A stretch of DNA of 64,000 nt from JAJXZJ01 sp050012855 (GTDB lineage: Bacteria; Verrucomicrobiota; Verrucomicrobiia; Limisphaerales; J093). The stretch covers positions 152,731-216,730 of the forward strand of contig JBEKGJ010000001.1 in the NCBI GenBank assembly GCA_050012855.1. The letters run 5' to 3'. Position 1 is the first letter of the stretch. Every line of letters begins with the position of its first letter. The notes below the pieces were generated by a model that saw only the letters and a list, made by a program, of their open reading frames with translations, made no database searches and was not told where the DNA came from. Below are positions 34,613-42,793 of the stretch, piece after piece. A program made the position numbers and the translations under genes.

Positions 34613-36157
34613 TCAGCGCCGGCCGCCCTGGTCCGGCATCACCCCGGCGGAACGGCCCTCGTCCGCCTCGTGTTCGGGAGCGGGCGCCTGCCCGGATGGC
34701 GTCGCCATCACCGTCGGTTTGAGCGACCTTGCCGGATGCAACGCCGCGTGCGCCAGCGCGCGGGCCGTCACCGTCACCGGGCTTTCGATCAACTCCGGCA
34801 GGTTGTAGGTGCGCGTGAACGAGTCGTAGAAAGCCGGGTCGCGCTGGGGCAGCAGCACCGGCTTCGAGAAATGTCCCTCCGCATCCATGTGGCTGAAATA
34901 AGGGCGGGTGAACAGCCCGTCGCGCCGCTTGCTGCTGAACACAATCCACCGGCCGTTGCTCGACCAGCAGTGCCACGAGTCCGCCTGGTCGCTGTTGATC
35001 TCCAGCCGCCGCAGGGCCCGCGTTCGGAGATCCAGCAGGTAAAGATCGCTCCCCGGCGAATAGGCCGGAAAATTCCCGTAGGGACTCAGGCAAAACAGCA
35101 GCCAGCGGCCGTCGGGCGAAACCCGCGGCTCGGCGGCGCTCAAGGCCGTGTCGCGGGCGGCGACGACGGTTTCCAGCTCACCCCAGCGGTCCTGGTCAAT
35201 GTCATAAGCCACCCGCATGAGGTCGTAGCGGACCTGCTTGAACCGCTCGAGCTTCAACTTCGGCGCGCTGCAGAAATAGAGAAAGCGCCCGTCCGGCGAC
35301 CACGACGGCCACGTTTCCACCCGGTCCGGCTTCGCGATGGCCGGCGGCATGACCACCGTGTTTGAATCCGCCCGGTAAATGCCCAGGTCGGAATCGCCGT
35401 CGAACAACTCGCGCGTTTCCCCGGCCGTGTGGAACAGGAGCGCGAAGCGATTCACCGAGAACGTCAGCAGGCGCCCGCTCGGATGCCAGGCCAGGTAACC
35501 GCTCGTTTTGTCCACCCGGGTCACCGCATTCGAACTCACCAGCAGCATCGGGTTGCCGGCGCCCCTGTGACGGATGTGCAGCGCCATCGGCTCGGGCCGG
35601 TGGTTCAGAAAGGTGTGGCAGTTCAGGCAGCCGTCCTCGAGCTGCCGGTTCTCCAGCACCGGCCGTTCGTCGTAATCCGCCAGATTGCGCTGATAAATGC
35701 CAACCGGACCGTAAAAATTGTACACCGGCCGCAACAACCGATAGACCAGGTGCCCGTCAATCAGGTCGGCAGAGATCGTGTTGGTGATCGGATCGAAGCG
35801 GGTCCAGTGGCCGTGTGCGTCCTGCGTCGCCATCTCGAGCCGGACAGACGACCCGGCGTTGGCCCGGGCCAGTTCCTGCCATGACCGGAGCGGAATCATC
35901 ACCTTCGCCGACTTGCCGGCGACCTCGATCGGCGCGCCCCGCGACGGCGTAATGCGCACCTGGTGACGGACCACGCCGGGCTCGACGATCACGAAGTTCA
36001 AGGGGGCGAGGTTTGGCGGTACCGTCACGTCCACATAGTCCGGGTCGAGCGTCGGCCGGCGATGAGCCGACTCGTCCGCGCCCACGCGTGGCGCCAAACC
36101 CAGCGCCAGGGCAACCAGGACTGCCCGGCCAACGGTCATGATCCACTGCGCCTTCAT
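34613..36157 (-). CDS. Exported PD40/TolB-like protein with a single CxxCH haem motif
   Basis: A 514-residue exported protein (signal peptide TVGRAVLVALALGLAPRVGA). Residues about 40-140 form a beta domain; GCLNCHTFLNH at 176-186 is a c-type haem motif (Cys177, Cys180, His181); then PD40/WD40-like propeller repeats: SGYLAWHPSGRLLTFSVNRF, ETWPSWSPDGRFLYFCSA, SAAEPRVSPDGRWLLFCLSP and SWHCWSSNGRWIVFSSKR. The DGRWLLF pattern is a TolB-type blade. The start overlaps the DUF6057 stop by four bases. Proteins with this haem-plus-propeller layout next to DUF6057 also occur in Bacteroidota to my recollection. The role is unknown; an electron-transfer or sensing function at the cell surface is inference. 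Confidence 0.82.
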   Translation of the reverse strand: MKAQWIMTVGRAVLVALALGLAPRVGADESAHRRPTLDPDYVDVTVPPNLAPLNFVIVEPGVVRHQVRITPSRGAPIEVAGKSAKVMIPLRSWQELARANAGSSVRLEMATQDAHGHWTRFDPITNTISADLIDGHLVYRLLRPVYNFYGPVGIYQRNLADYDERPVLENRQLEDGCLNCHTFLNHRPEPMALHIRHRGAGNPMLLVSSNAVTRVDKTSGYLAWHPSGRLLTFSVNRFALLFHTAGETRELFDGDSDLGIYRADSNTVVMPPAIAKPDRVETWPSWSPDGRFLYFCSAPKLKLERFKQVRYDLMRVAYDIDQDRWGELETVVAARDTALSAAEPRVSPDGRWLLFCLSPYGNFPAYSPGSDLYLLDLRTRALRRLEINSDQADSWHCWSSNGRWIVFSSKRRDGLFTRPYFSHMDAEGHFSKPVLLPQRDPAFYDSFTRTYNLPELIESPVTVTARALAHAALHPARSLKPTVMATPSGQAPAPEHEADEGRSAGVMPDQGGRR

Positions 36158-38025
36158 CGTCGTTCCTGATTGGCGGCGACGCCCGCGCGACCGGGATTCC
36201 GCCCGAACACGTCGTAAAACCAGTACGTGTCGCCGAACTCACGCGCGAGGGTTCGTTCGGCCGTGGGCTTGTCGGCCGCCTGACGCAGCGCCTCCAAAAA
36301 CCACTCGAACCGCCGCGCCGCCGCCTTCTCCCCCGGCAACTCCGGCAACGCGACGGGTTGGTTGCCGGGGCGCCGGTTGAAGATCAACACGGCCTCCATC
36401 ATCGTTCGCGATAGTTCACGGCTTTCGCCGCGTTCGACCAACCGCCGGTTCTCGACCGCCTGCTCGACCTGACCGGTCAGCAGGAAGTGCGCCTCGAGGT
36501 ACTCGGCCGCCATCCGGTTTTGCGGATTGGCTTTCAGCAATTGTTCCAGCAGAGACTCCGTCGGAAAAACGCGCTCCACCGTGTCCGCCCGCACCCGCAC
36601 GGCGCGCAGTCGCCGGAGGTCATCCAGCGAATCTCCGCCGGGTTCCCGGTCGAGCGAAGCCAGCCAGCGCTCCGCTTCCGCCCGGTGAAACGGCACCGAG
36701 CGCAACCGGTTCAGAAAGACCCGCGCCGCCCGGGGACGCTCCTTGACCAGGTTGATCTTCGCCAGCCGCCACAGCATCGGCGGATGTTCTCCGCGGATCT
36801 CCTCGGCCTCCTGCACGTAATGCTCGGCCAGATTCACCTGCCCCAGTTCGAGCAACGTGTCGCACAAAGGCAGGCAGACGTCCAGGCCGTCTGCCAGCGA
36901 CGCCAGCAGGTCCGCCTCCCGCCGCTGCGGAAACGCAAACAGATCGTCCGCCAGCCGCCCCGTGTGGAAGAGCGCGCGGTTCACCTGCAACCGCGCCGGC
37001 GTCGGCAGCGTTCGCAGCGAGGCCCCCACCGCCAAAACAGCATTCCAATCCTGCCACTCCGCAGCCGACTGGATTCGCCGCAACGCCCGACGCTCCCCGT
37101 CGAACGTCCCGACGAACATCGCTGCCGCCGCCACGCCGAGCCCCACGCGCGCCGCCCAAGTCCACCGGTCGCCCGCCGCGGACGCAACCGGCCGATGCTC
37201 GCCGACCGCACCACCGAACCACGGCACCTTCGCGCGCAGAACGCGGCCGATCACCGCCGCCGGGAAAAACGCATGGAGCAACGCGATGACCGCGACGCTT
37301 TTCGCATCGCCCCAGCTGCGCACGATCACCGGCAGATCGTTTGTTTCGCCAACGAACACCGCCAGCCACCACGGCAGCAACGCCGCCGCACAACCCACCG
37401 CACCCGGAAAACTGCGACGGACCACCGCCTCGTGTACCGCGACCGTCACAATGAACAAGAGACCGGGAAACGGGCCGGCAAACAGGAACAGCGCAGCGGC
37501 GAAAACAGAGAAGACAACCACCCGCCAAACCGCACTGCGATCCGTCCAGGACTGCCAGACGCAAAGGCATAACACCATCAGCAGCACGCCGCCGCCCACC
37601 TCGAGCACTGGCGGATCATACTGCGCCGCGAGCACGACCAGCAGGTACGCCGGAAGCCACGCCACCCCGCCCGAACCCGCACCGGCACGATGCCGCCACC
37701 GCCCGGTCGCCAGCCACACCGCCCCCACCAAGCCGGCGAGAACCAGCGCGCCCAACACCGGGTGATAATCCAGTTGCGCCAGCAGCGCCGCGAGGTACGC
37801 CAGCGGGCCGCCGGGCTGTCGCAGATGCTGTTGCAGGAAATCACCGCGGAAGAAAAACACCGGCGCGGACGCGCAATAACGGGCGCGCGGATCGAGGAAC
37901 AGCCAGTCGAACAGGAACACCCCCGCCAGCACCGTCAAGAACACCCACGCACCTCCCGCCGGCGGCATTGACGACGTCGGTGAGCGGGACGCTGCGATTG
38001 AGTGACGGCTTTTCATGCGCAACAT
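36154..38025 (-). CDS. DUF6057 family polytopic membrane protein
   Basis: A 623-residue protein (start at 38025, with 38016 as alternative; both follow the SGNH gene stop at 38031 by only a few bases). The first 380 residues contain about ten hydrophobic helices (AWVFLTVLAGVFLFDWLFLD, FAAALFLFAGPFPGLLFIVT, VAVIALLHAFFPAAVIGRVL among them) with FFRGDFLQQHLRQPGG near the N-terminus, the DUF6057 hallmark. The C-terminal third is soluble and helical, TPR-like (LLELGQVNLAEHYVQEAEEI, AARVFLNRLRSVPFHRAEAE). Function is unknown; in Bacteroidota the family sits beside the haem/PD40 protein, as here. It is the middle gene of a tightly overlapping three-gene operon. Confidence 0.82.
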   Translation of the reverse strand: MLRMKSRHSIAASRSPTSSMPPAGGAWVFLTVLAGVFLFDWLFLDPRARYCASAPVFFFRGDFLQQHLRQPGGPLAYLAALLAQLDYHPVLGALVLAGLVGAVWLATGRWRHRAGAGSGGVAWLPAYLLVVLAAQYDPPVLEVGGGVLLMVLCLCVWQSWTDRSAVWRVVVFSVFAAALFLFAGPFPGLLFIVTVAVHEAVVRRSFPGAVGCAAALLPWWLAVFVGETNDLPVIVRSWGDAKSVAVIALLHAFFPAAVIGRVLRAKVPWFGGAVGEHRPVASAAGDRWTWAARVGLGVAAAAMFVGTFDGERRALRRIQSAAEWQDWNAVLAVGASLRTLPTPARLQVNRALFHTGRLADDLFAFPQRREADLLASLADGLDVCLPLCDTLLELGQVNLAEHYVQEAEEIRGEHPPMLWRLAKINLVKERPRAARVFLNRLRSVPFHRAEAERWLASLDREPGGDSLDDLRRLRAVRVRADTVERVFPTESLLEQLLKANPQNRMAAEYLEAHFLLTGQVEQAVENRRLVERGESRELSRTMMEAVLIFNRRPGNQPVALPELPGEKAAARRFEWFLEALRQAADKPTAERTLAREFGDTYWFYDVFGRNPGRAGVAANQERR

Positions 38026-38030
38026 TTCGC

Positions 38031-40028
38031 TCAGCGCTGCGAATCCAGCCCGCGCAGTTGCTCCCGCGCGACCGCATTGTCCGGGTCGAGCCGCAACACC
38101 TCCCGCCACTGCTCGGCCGCCTCCGCGGTTCGCTGGGTTTGCGCCAGCGCCTGCGCCAAGGCCACGCGCGGTTCGACCGCCCGCGGTTTCTGGCGCACCG
38201 CCTGCCGCAGTTGTTGCACGGCCTCCGGCAGGAGACCGCTCCGCAGGCACAGCGTTCCCAGCGCCAGCCGGGCCGGGAAATAATCCGCGTTGATCCGGAG
38301 GCACTCACGATATAACGGGAGACTCTCCGCGTCGCGCGCTGCGCCATCGAGCAGTTTGGCCAGATTGAAATACGGCAGGGCGGCCTGGGGCTGGAGCCGG
38401 ATCAGTGTGCGCCATTGCTCTTCGGAACCGGCAACATCGCCGGCGATCTCCAGCAGCGCCGCCAGATTCCACCGCAAATCCGTGTCCTCGGGCCGGCGGG
38501 CCACCGCTTGCGCGACCTGCCTCACCTCCTGCCGCACCTGCACCGGCTTGGACGCCAGACGATGCCGCTCCCGTGCCTCACGCACCGCCGCAAGCTGAGC
38601 CGCGTGCCCGACCTGCTGCGTGAACGGCGGGCCGTCCATGCGATCGAGAATCACGCCCAGTGCGTCCAGCCGATTCCACTCCGTGAAACCCGACGCCTGC
38701 AAACATTCCGCCTGCGCGAGCCACTGCCCCTTCTCCGACGGGGAAAGCGTCCGGGCAACTTCCTCCGCCACCGCGCGTGCCAGCAGATAATTTCCTTCGG
38801 GCGTCAGGTGCACATGCTCGTAAAACAACTCCGTGCCCGGCCCTCCCGGCAGTCCGTTCGTGGCGAAAAGCGCCTCCGCGTCGAGCAGACGAACGCCCCG
38901 CGCCGCGAACGCGCCGGCGGCCTGGCGGATGATTCCGTTGACCCGCCCATCGGCGCGAAATTGCAGCGCGTCGAAATCGCGCGCCCGGCCAAAATCGCGC
39001 GCCGCCTCGCCGCTCCGGCCCAACGCCAGCCGGCAGCGGCCCTGGCGAAACGCGAGTTCGGCGAAGGTCGCGTCAATCCGGGCCGCCTTTTCGTAAGCTC
39101 GCAGCGCATCGGCGTAACTGCCCTGCGCTTCCGCCGCGACACCCGCATCGTAGGCAGACTGCCACTCCGTCAACTCCGCTGCCGTCAGATCCGGCCGGTG
39201 CAACGATGCGAACGGCGGGCAATCCTTGAGATTCGTGGCCACCGTGCAGAGCAGCATCGGCACACCAGCCTGCGCGCCCGTCGCCAGGATGTCCGCCAGG
39301 TTCCGCTCGAAATGACGGTAAACCCGCGTTGTCGCCGGCGAGTCAAAGCGCACCTTCTGGTTGGCCATCATTTCCATGCCACCCCACTCGGGCAACGGCC
39401 GGTTCCCCCACCGCGCCAGGTGCAACCCGGCGTCGAACAACTGACCGAGCCGCGTCGCCCTCAAGCCGATTTCCGCGCGCACCACCGGCAGCGTGGGCGC
39501 CTGGGCGCCGAAGACGGAGGCGGAGCCGAACGGTCCGATGACTTCATTGTTTCCCATGTAGATGACCCACAGGTCGCCCTGCCGTCGGGCGCACTCGCGC
39601 GCGATGGGCAGGATGACATGGGAGTTGATTGCCACCATCGCCGTGTTGACCACCTCGATGTGGCGGTTGGGAAACCGCTCGCGCAGGAGGACCTCGAGCA
39701 TCCGCGGCAGGCCGAACTTGAAATCGGGATCGCCCATCGCCGCCGATTCGCCGAGCACGAAAATGCGGAGCGTGTCGGCGGGTTTGACCGCGGGAATCGT
39801 GAACGAACGTGGGTAACGCGCCAGGCCCGGCCGGAAAAACCGCAGTCCGAAATCCTGATTGTCGGTCAGGACGATCCGGCCATCACGGTGTTGCTCGAGG
39901 AAGAACCCGGTGGGGTGGCCGACACCGGCCAGACGCAAAACGCCCTCCACGAGAACCAGCAGGACCAGCGGGATGCCGAGCACCGCCAGCAGCCGAAACC
40001 AGAACCGGCGCCGACCGGTGATCGGCAC
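38031..40028 (-). CDS. Membrane-anchored SGNH hydrolase-like / TPR protein
   Basis: About 665 residues, first gene of the operon. One N-terminal anchor helix (FRLLAVLGIPLVLLVLVEGV) is followed by an SGNH-type domain (LRIFVLGESAAMGDPDFKFG, DLWVIYMGNNEVIGPFG, and the His motif YEHVHLTPEGNYLLA about 430 residues in), interrupted by a TPR pair (YADALRAYEKAARIDATFAE), and then C-terminal TPRs (AALPYFNLAKLLDGAARDAE, AVQQLRQAVRQKPRAVEPRV). No ATG lies near the anchor; a GTG at 40028 with AGGGGG nine bases upstream is my choice, but starts up to 40313 are open. The catalytic Ser may be that of GESAAMG. The SGNH fold suggests an esterase or acyltransferase acting on surface polymers. Confidence 0.78.
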   Translation of the reverse strand: MPITGRRRFWFRLLAVLGIPLVLLVLVEGVLRLAGVGHPTGFFLEQHRDGRIVLTDNQDFGLRFFRPGLARYPRSFTIPAVKPADTLRIFVLGESAAMGDPDFKFGLPRMLEVLLRERFPNRHIEVVNTAMVAINSHVILPIARECARRQGDLWVIYMGNNEVIGPFGSASVFGAQAPTLPVVRAEIGLRATRLGQLFDAGLHLARWGNRPLPEWGGMEMMANQKVRFDSPATTRVYRHFERNLADILATGAQAGVPMLLCTVATNLKDCPPFASLHRPDLTAAELTEWQSAYDAGVAAEAQGSYADALRAYEKAARIDATFAELAFRQGRCRLALGRSGEAARDFGRARDFDALQFRADGRVNGIIRQAAGAFAARGVRLLDAEALFATNGLPGGPGTELFYEHVHLTPEGNYLLARAVAEEVARTLSPSEKGQWLAQAECLQASGFTEWNRLDALGVILDRMDGPPFTQQVGHAAQLAAVREARERHRLASKPVQVRQEVRQVAQAVARRPEDTDLRWNLAALLEIAGDVAGSEEQWRTLIRLQPQAALPYFNLAKLLDGAARDAESLPLYRECLRINADYFPARLALGTLCLRSGLLPEAVQQLRQAVRQKPRAVEPRVALAQALAQTQRTAEAAEQWREVLRLDPDNAVAREQLRGLDSQR

Positions 40029-40164
40029 GGTGATCTGCCCCCTCTGGCCTGCGGGCCCGGGCGGCGACAATTTGCGGTCGTGTTTCGCGGCGTGCAACCC
40101 GCGCAGGTTAGCGCGCACCCTCCCGCCCGTCCAGCCGACTGACGGTCCGCAGCTCCGATGCCTC

Positions 40165-40260
40165 GACAGAGGGGTTCTTGATATTGATGTATCAAACATC
40201 CCAACCGCTGTCCCGTCATGGCCGGTAAACTGAGAGCCGAGCAACCACCCCTTGCACCGC
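40165..40260. repeat. Repeat A, homologous to 52142-52245
   Basis: About 90 bases starting gaggggttcttgatattg and ending accaccccttgcaccg match the sequence inside the small element at 52142-52282, at about 70-75 percent identity by eye. Both include the stop codon and 3' end of an FG-GAP-type coding remnant on the minus strand. Confidence 0.65.
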
Positions 40261-40440
40261 CAGCACGATGTCGATCCGCCCGTCGTTGTTGAGATCGTCG
40301 AAGACCGCGGCACGAGTGGAACGGAGATCGGTCAGTGGCGCGCCGCATTCGGCGGAAATGATCGCGAACGGGCCGCCCACCGAGTTAATGACACCCGCAT
40401 AGGATGACAGAAGAATCTCGCTCTGGCTGGCGCGGAAAAA
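40216..40440 (-). pseudogene. C-terminal remnant of an FG-GAP/VCBS repeat protein
   Basis: The minus strand reads about 75 codons without a start: FRASQSEILLSSYAGVINSV, then STRAAVFDDLNNDGRIDIVL, AVQGVVARLSVYRP and a stop at 40216. The DLNNDGRID loop is the calcium-binding motif of FG-GAP/VCBS propeller repeats. Upstream the frame breaks at a run of A's (40434-40441). Only the last repeat survives. Confidence 0.6.
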
Positions 40441-40494
40441 AATTGCCTTCGGCTGCGGGTTGGGCTACCCCCTTACCCATCGTTGGTAACCACC

Positions 40495-40659
40495 ATGTTC
40501 CGAAGACGGCGCCATTCTGAAGAGCATCGTTACTACTGCCTCCCCGGCATGGGGCGCAGCAACCGCCGGCATCGGCACCAGATCCACGTGTGGGCGATTG
40601 CTTTCGGCGTCGCCGTCTCCGCGGTGGTGGGTACGCTGATCTATCTGTTCAACCGCTGA
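40495..40659 (+). CDS. Small single-helix membrane protein
   Basis: A 54-codon frame: a very basic N-terminus (MFRRRRHSEEHRYYCLPGMG, then RSNRRHRHQIHV) followed by one strongly hydrophobic helix (WAIAFGVAVSAVVGTLIYLF) and NR. The layout, positive-inside then a single helix, is that of a small anchored protein, and similar short basic proteins occur in related genomes to my recollection. No function can be given. Confidence 0.5.
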   Translation: MFRRRRHSEEHRYYCLPGMGRSNRRHRHQIHVWAIAFGVAVSAVVGTLIYLFNR

Positions 40660-40731
40660 GGTTCGAGGCCCGCCGACTCGCTCGAGGCAATGCCTTGGCG
40701 TGTTGGCCACGTCAAAGCAACGACAAACATG

Positions 40732-40938
40732 TCAGTGCGTCTGCTCATGTTTGCCTTCGGATGGGATATTCGGCAACTCCGACCTGCCCAACTTCGTCTT
40801 TCGCGCAACATCTCCGAAGATGCCGACGAGCATTGCAATAGCCGCAATGAATGTAATCCAATGCCCCAAGGTTTCCCGGCCAAAAATCGAACCGAAGAAG
40901 AAACCGAAGTCAACTAACCAGACAGCTCTATAGTGCAT
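40732..40938 (-). CDS. Possible small membrane protein
   Basis: A 68-codon frame (MHYRAVWLVDFGFFFGSIFG, then LGHWITFIAAIAMLVGIFGD, ending KLGRSELPNIPSEGKHEQTH) in a stretch of lower GC than its neighbours. Two hydrophobic segments are separated by a short polar turn. No family was recognised. Composition different from the flanks hints at acquired DNA. Confidence 0.42.
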   Translation of the reverse strand: MHYRAVWLVDFGFFFGSIFGRETLGHWITFIAAIAMLVGIFGDVARKTKLGRSELPNIPSEGKHEQTH

Positions 40939-41195
40939 CAATTCCCATGAGCGCGATATGTTGGCTGACTCAAATTGGACCACGCCACGGGTTGTCCCGA
41001 TCCGACCGGGCTTGGTCTCTTTCGGTGCATACGGACCGCGCTTGAGCGTGTTGCCGGGTGAAGGCAAGAAATTGGTTTGGCCAGGGCAGACGTGTCAGCA
41101 TCGGGCGGCACGGGCGATCCGCCCGGCCACACGCCGCGCGAAATGGAGAAAAACGCTGGGATGGCAGCGCGCCATTCATTTTCCACCACGCCGCC

Positions 41196-41240
41196 GTGCC
41201 GTCGGGCGGGCCGCCCGACGGCACAGGCCAGCGGCCTGTG
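41196..41240 (-). terminator. Double hairpin downstream of gltD
   Basis: gtgccgtcgggcg pairs perfectly with cgcccgacggcac (13 base pairs, three-base loop), and directly after it cacaggcc pairs with ggcctgtg (8 base pairs). It lies 30 bases beyond the gltD stop. There is no T-tract, so this may be a Rho-type or REP-like end rather than a classical terminator. The rest of the 40939-41269 gap shows nothing else. Confidence 0.45.
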
Positions 41241-41269
41241 TTCCCCAGCTACGGATGGGAATCGTCCAC

Positions 41270-42748
41270 TCAGGGCAGTTGCGTCTCGCCCATGAGGTAG
41301 CGGTCGCACTCGCGCGCGGCGCCACGGCCTTCGTTGAACGCCCACACCACCAGGCTTTGACCGCGACGGCAGTCGCCGGCCGCAAAGACGCCCTTGAGGC
41401 TCGTCGCAAAGCGGCCGTGCTCCGCCTTCACGTTCTTGCGCGCATCCCGCTCGATCTTCAATTGCTCGAGCAGCGGCTGCTCCGGCCCGAGGAAACCCAT
41501 GGCCAGCAGGACCAGTTGCGCCGGCCGGGTCTTTTCCGTGCCCGGCACTTCCTTCGGCACGAACCGGCCCTGGGCGTCCTTCTCCCACTTGATCTCGACG
41601 GTGACGATTTCCTTCGCCTGGCCCTGGGCGTCGCCATGGATCTCCTTGACCGTCGTGACGTAAATGCGCGGGTCGGCGCCGAACACCGCGGCGGCCTCTT
41701 CCTGGCCGTAATCCACACGATAAACCTTCGGCCATTCGGGCCACGGATTGTCGGGCTGCCGTTCCTCCGGCGGGCGGGGGAGAATCTCGATCTGGGTGAC
41801 GCTCTTGCAGCCGTGGCGCAACGAGGTCCCGACACAATCGGTGCCCGTGTCGCCGCCGCCGATCACCACCACGTCCCTGCCCTGGGCGGAAATCAGGCCG
41901 GACGGGTTGCCCGCGAGAACGGCCTTGGTGTTGGCCGTCAGGAATTCCATCGCAAAATGGACCCCCTTGAGTTCGCGGCCGGGGACGGGCAGGTCGCGCG
42001 GCTGGGTGGCGCCGGTGCACAGCACCACGGCATCGAACTCGAGCAGCAGGCGCCGGGCCGGGTAATGCTTCCCAACCTCGGTGTTGGTCAAAAAGGTGAC
42101 GCCCTCCTCGGCCAGCAGGTCCACGCGGCGCTGCACGAACCGCTTGTCGAGCTTCATGTTGGGGATGCCGTACAGCAACAGGCCACCGACCCGGTCGGCG
42201 CGCTCGAAGACGGTCACGAGGTGGCCGGCGCGGTTGAGCTGGGCGGCGGCGCAAAGCCCCGCCGGGCCGGAGCCCACGACGGCAACCTTATTGCCGGTGC
42301 GGACCGCCGACGCCTCGGCCTTGACCCAGCCGTTCTCCCAGCCGCGGTCAATGATGGTGCACTCGATGTTCTTGATGGTGACCGGCGGTTTGTTGATGCC
42401 GAGCGTGCAGGAACCCTCACATGGCGCGGGACAAACGCGGCCGGTGAATTCCGGAAAATTGTTCGTCCGGTGCAGCCGATCCAGCGCCTCGTGCCAGAGG
42501 CCCCGGTAAATCAGGTCATTCCATTCCGGGATCAGGTTGTTGATCGGACAGCCGGAGGCCATGCCGCTGAGCAGAATGCCCGTGTGGCAGAAAGGAATGC
42601 CGCAATCCATGCAGCGCGCGGCCTGTTCCTGGAGCTTCTTGTCGTCCAGGTGGCCGTGGAATTCATCCCAGTGCTTCAGGCGCTCGATCGCCGGGTGGTC
42701 GAGCGGCAGTTCGCGAAAGTAATCAAGGAATCCAGTGGGTTTGCCCAT
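41270..42748 (-). CDS. gltD: Glutamate synthase small subunit
   Basis: NADPH-dependent subunit that passes electrons to the large subunit for glutamate synthesis from 2-oxoglutarate and glutamine. 492 residues. The N-terminal Fe-S domain has CMDCGIPFC (about 43-51) and CPAPCEGSCTL (about 106-116); the FAD site is VAVVGSGPAGLCAAAQLNRA (about 154-173) with LLLYGIPNMKLDK; the NADPH site is VVVIGGGDTGTDCVGT (about 300-315). The C-terminal GVFAAGDCRRGQSLVVWAFN is present. It follows gltB by 45 bases in an ordinary gltBD operon. Confidence 0.96.
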   Translation of the reverse strand: MGKPTGFLDYFRELPLDHPAIERLKHWDEFHGHLDDKKLQEQAARCMDCGIPFCHTGILLSGMASGCPINNLIPEWNDLIYRGLWHEALDRLHRTNNFPEFTGRVCPAPCEGSCTLGINKPPVTIKNIECTIIDRGWENGWVKAEASAVRTGNKVAVVGSGPAGLCAAAQLNRAGHLVTVFERADRVGGLLLYGIPNMKLDKRFVQRRVDLLAEEGVTFLTNTEVGKHYPARRLLLEFDAVVLCTGATQPRDLPVPGRELKGVHFAMEFLTANTKAVLAGNPSGLISAQGRDVVVIGGGDTGTDCVGTSLRHGCKSVTQIEILPRPPEERQPDNPWPEWPKVYRVDYGQEEAAAVFGADPRIYVTTVKEIHGDAQGQAKEIVTVEIKWEKDAQGRFVPKEVPGTEKTRPAQLVLLAMGFLGPEQPLLEQLKIERDARKNVKAEHGRFATSLKGVFAAGDCRRGQSLVVWAFNEGRGAARECDRYLMGETQLP

Positions 42749-42793
42749 GGTCGTCTTCAGTTCGGGAAACGATCGTGCATCGTCGGGGTCGGC

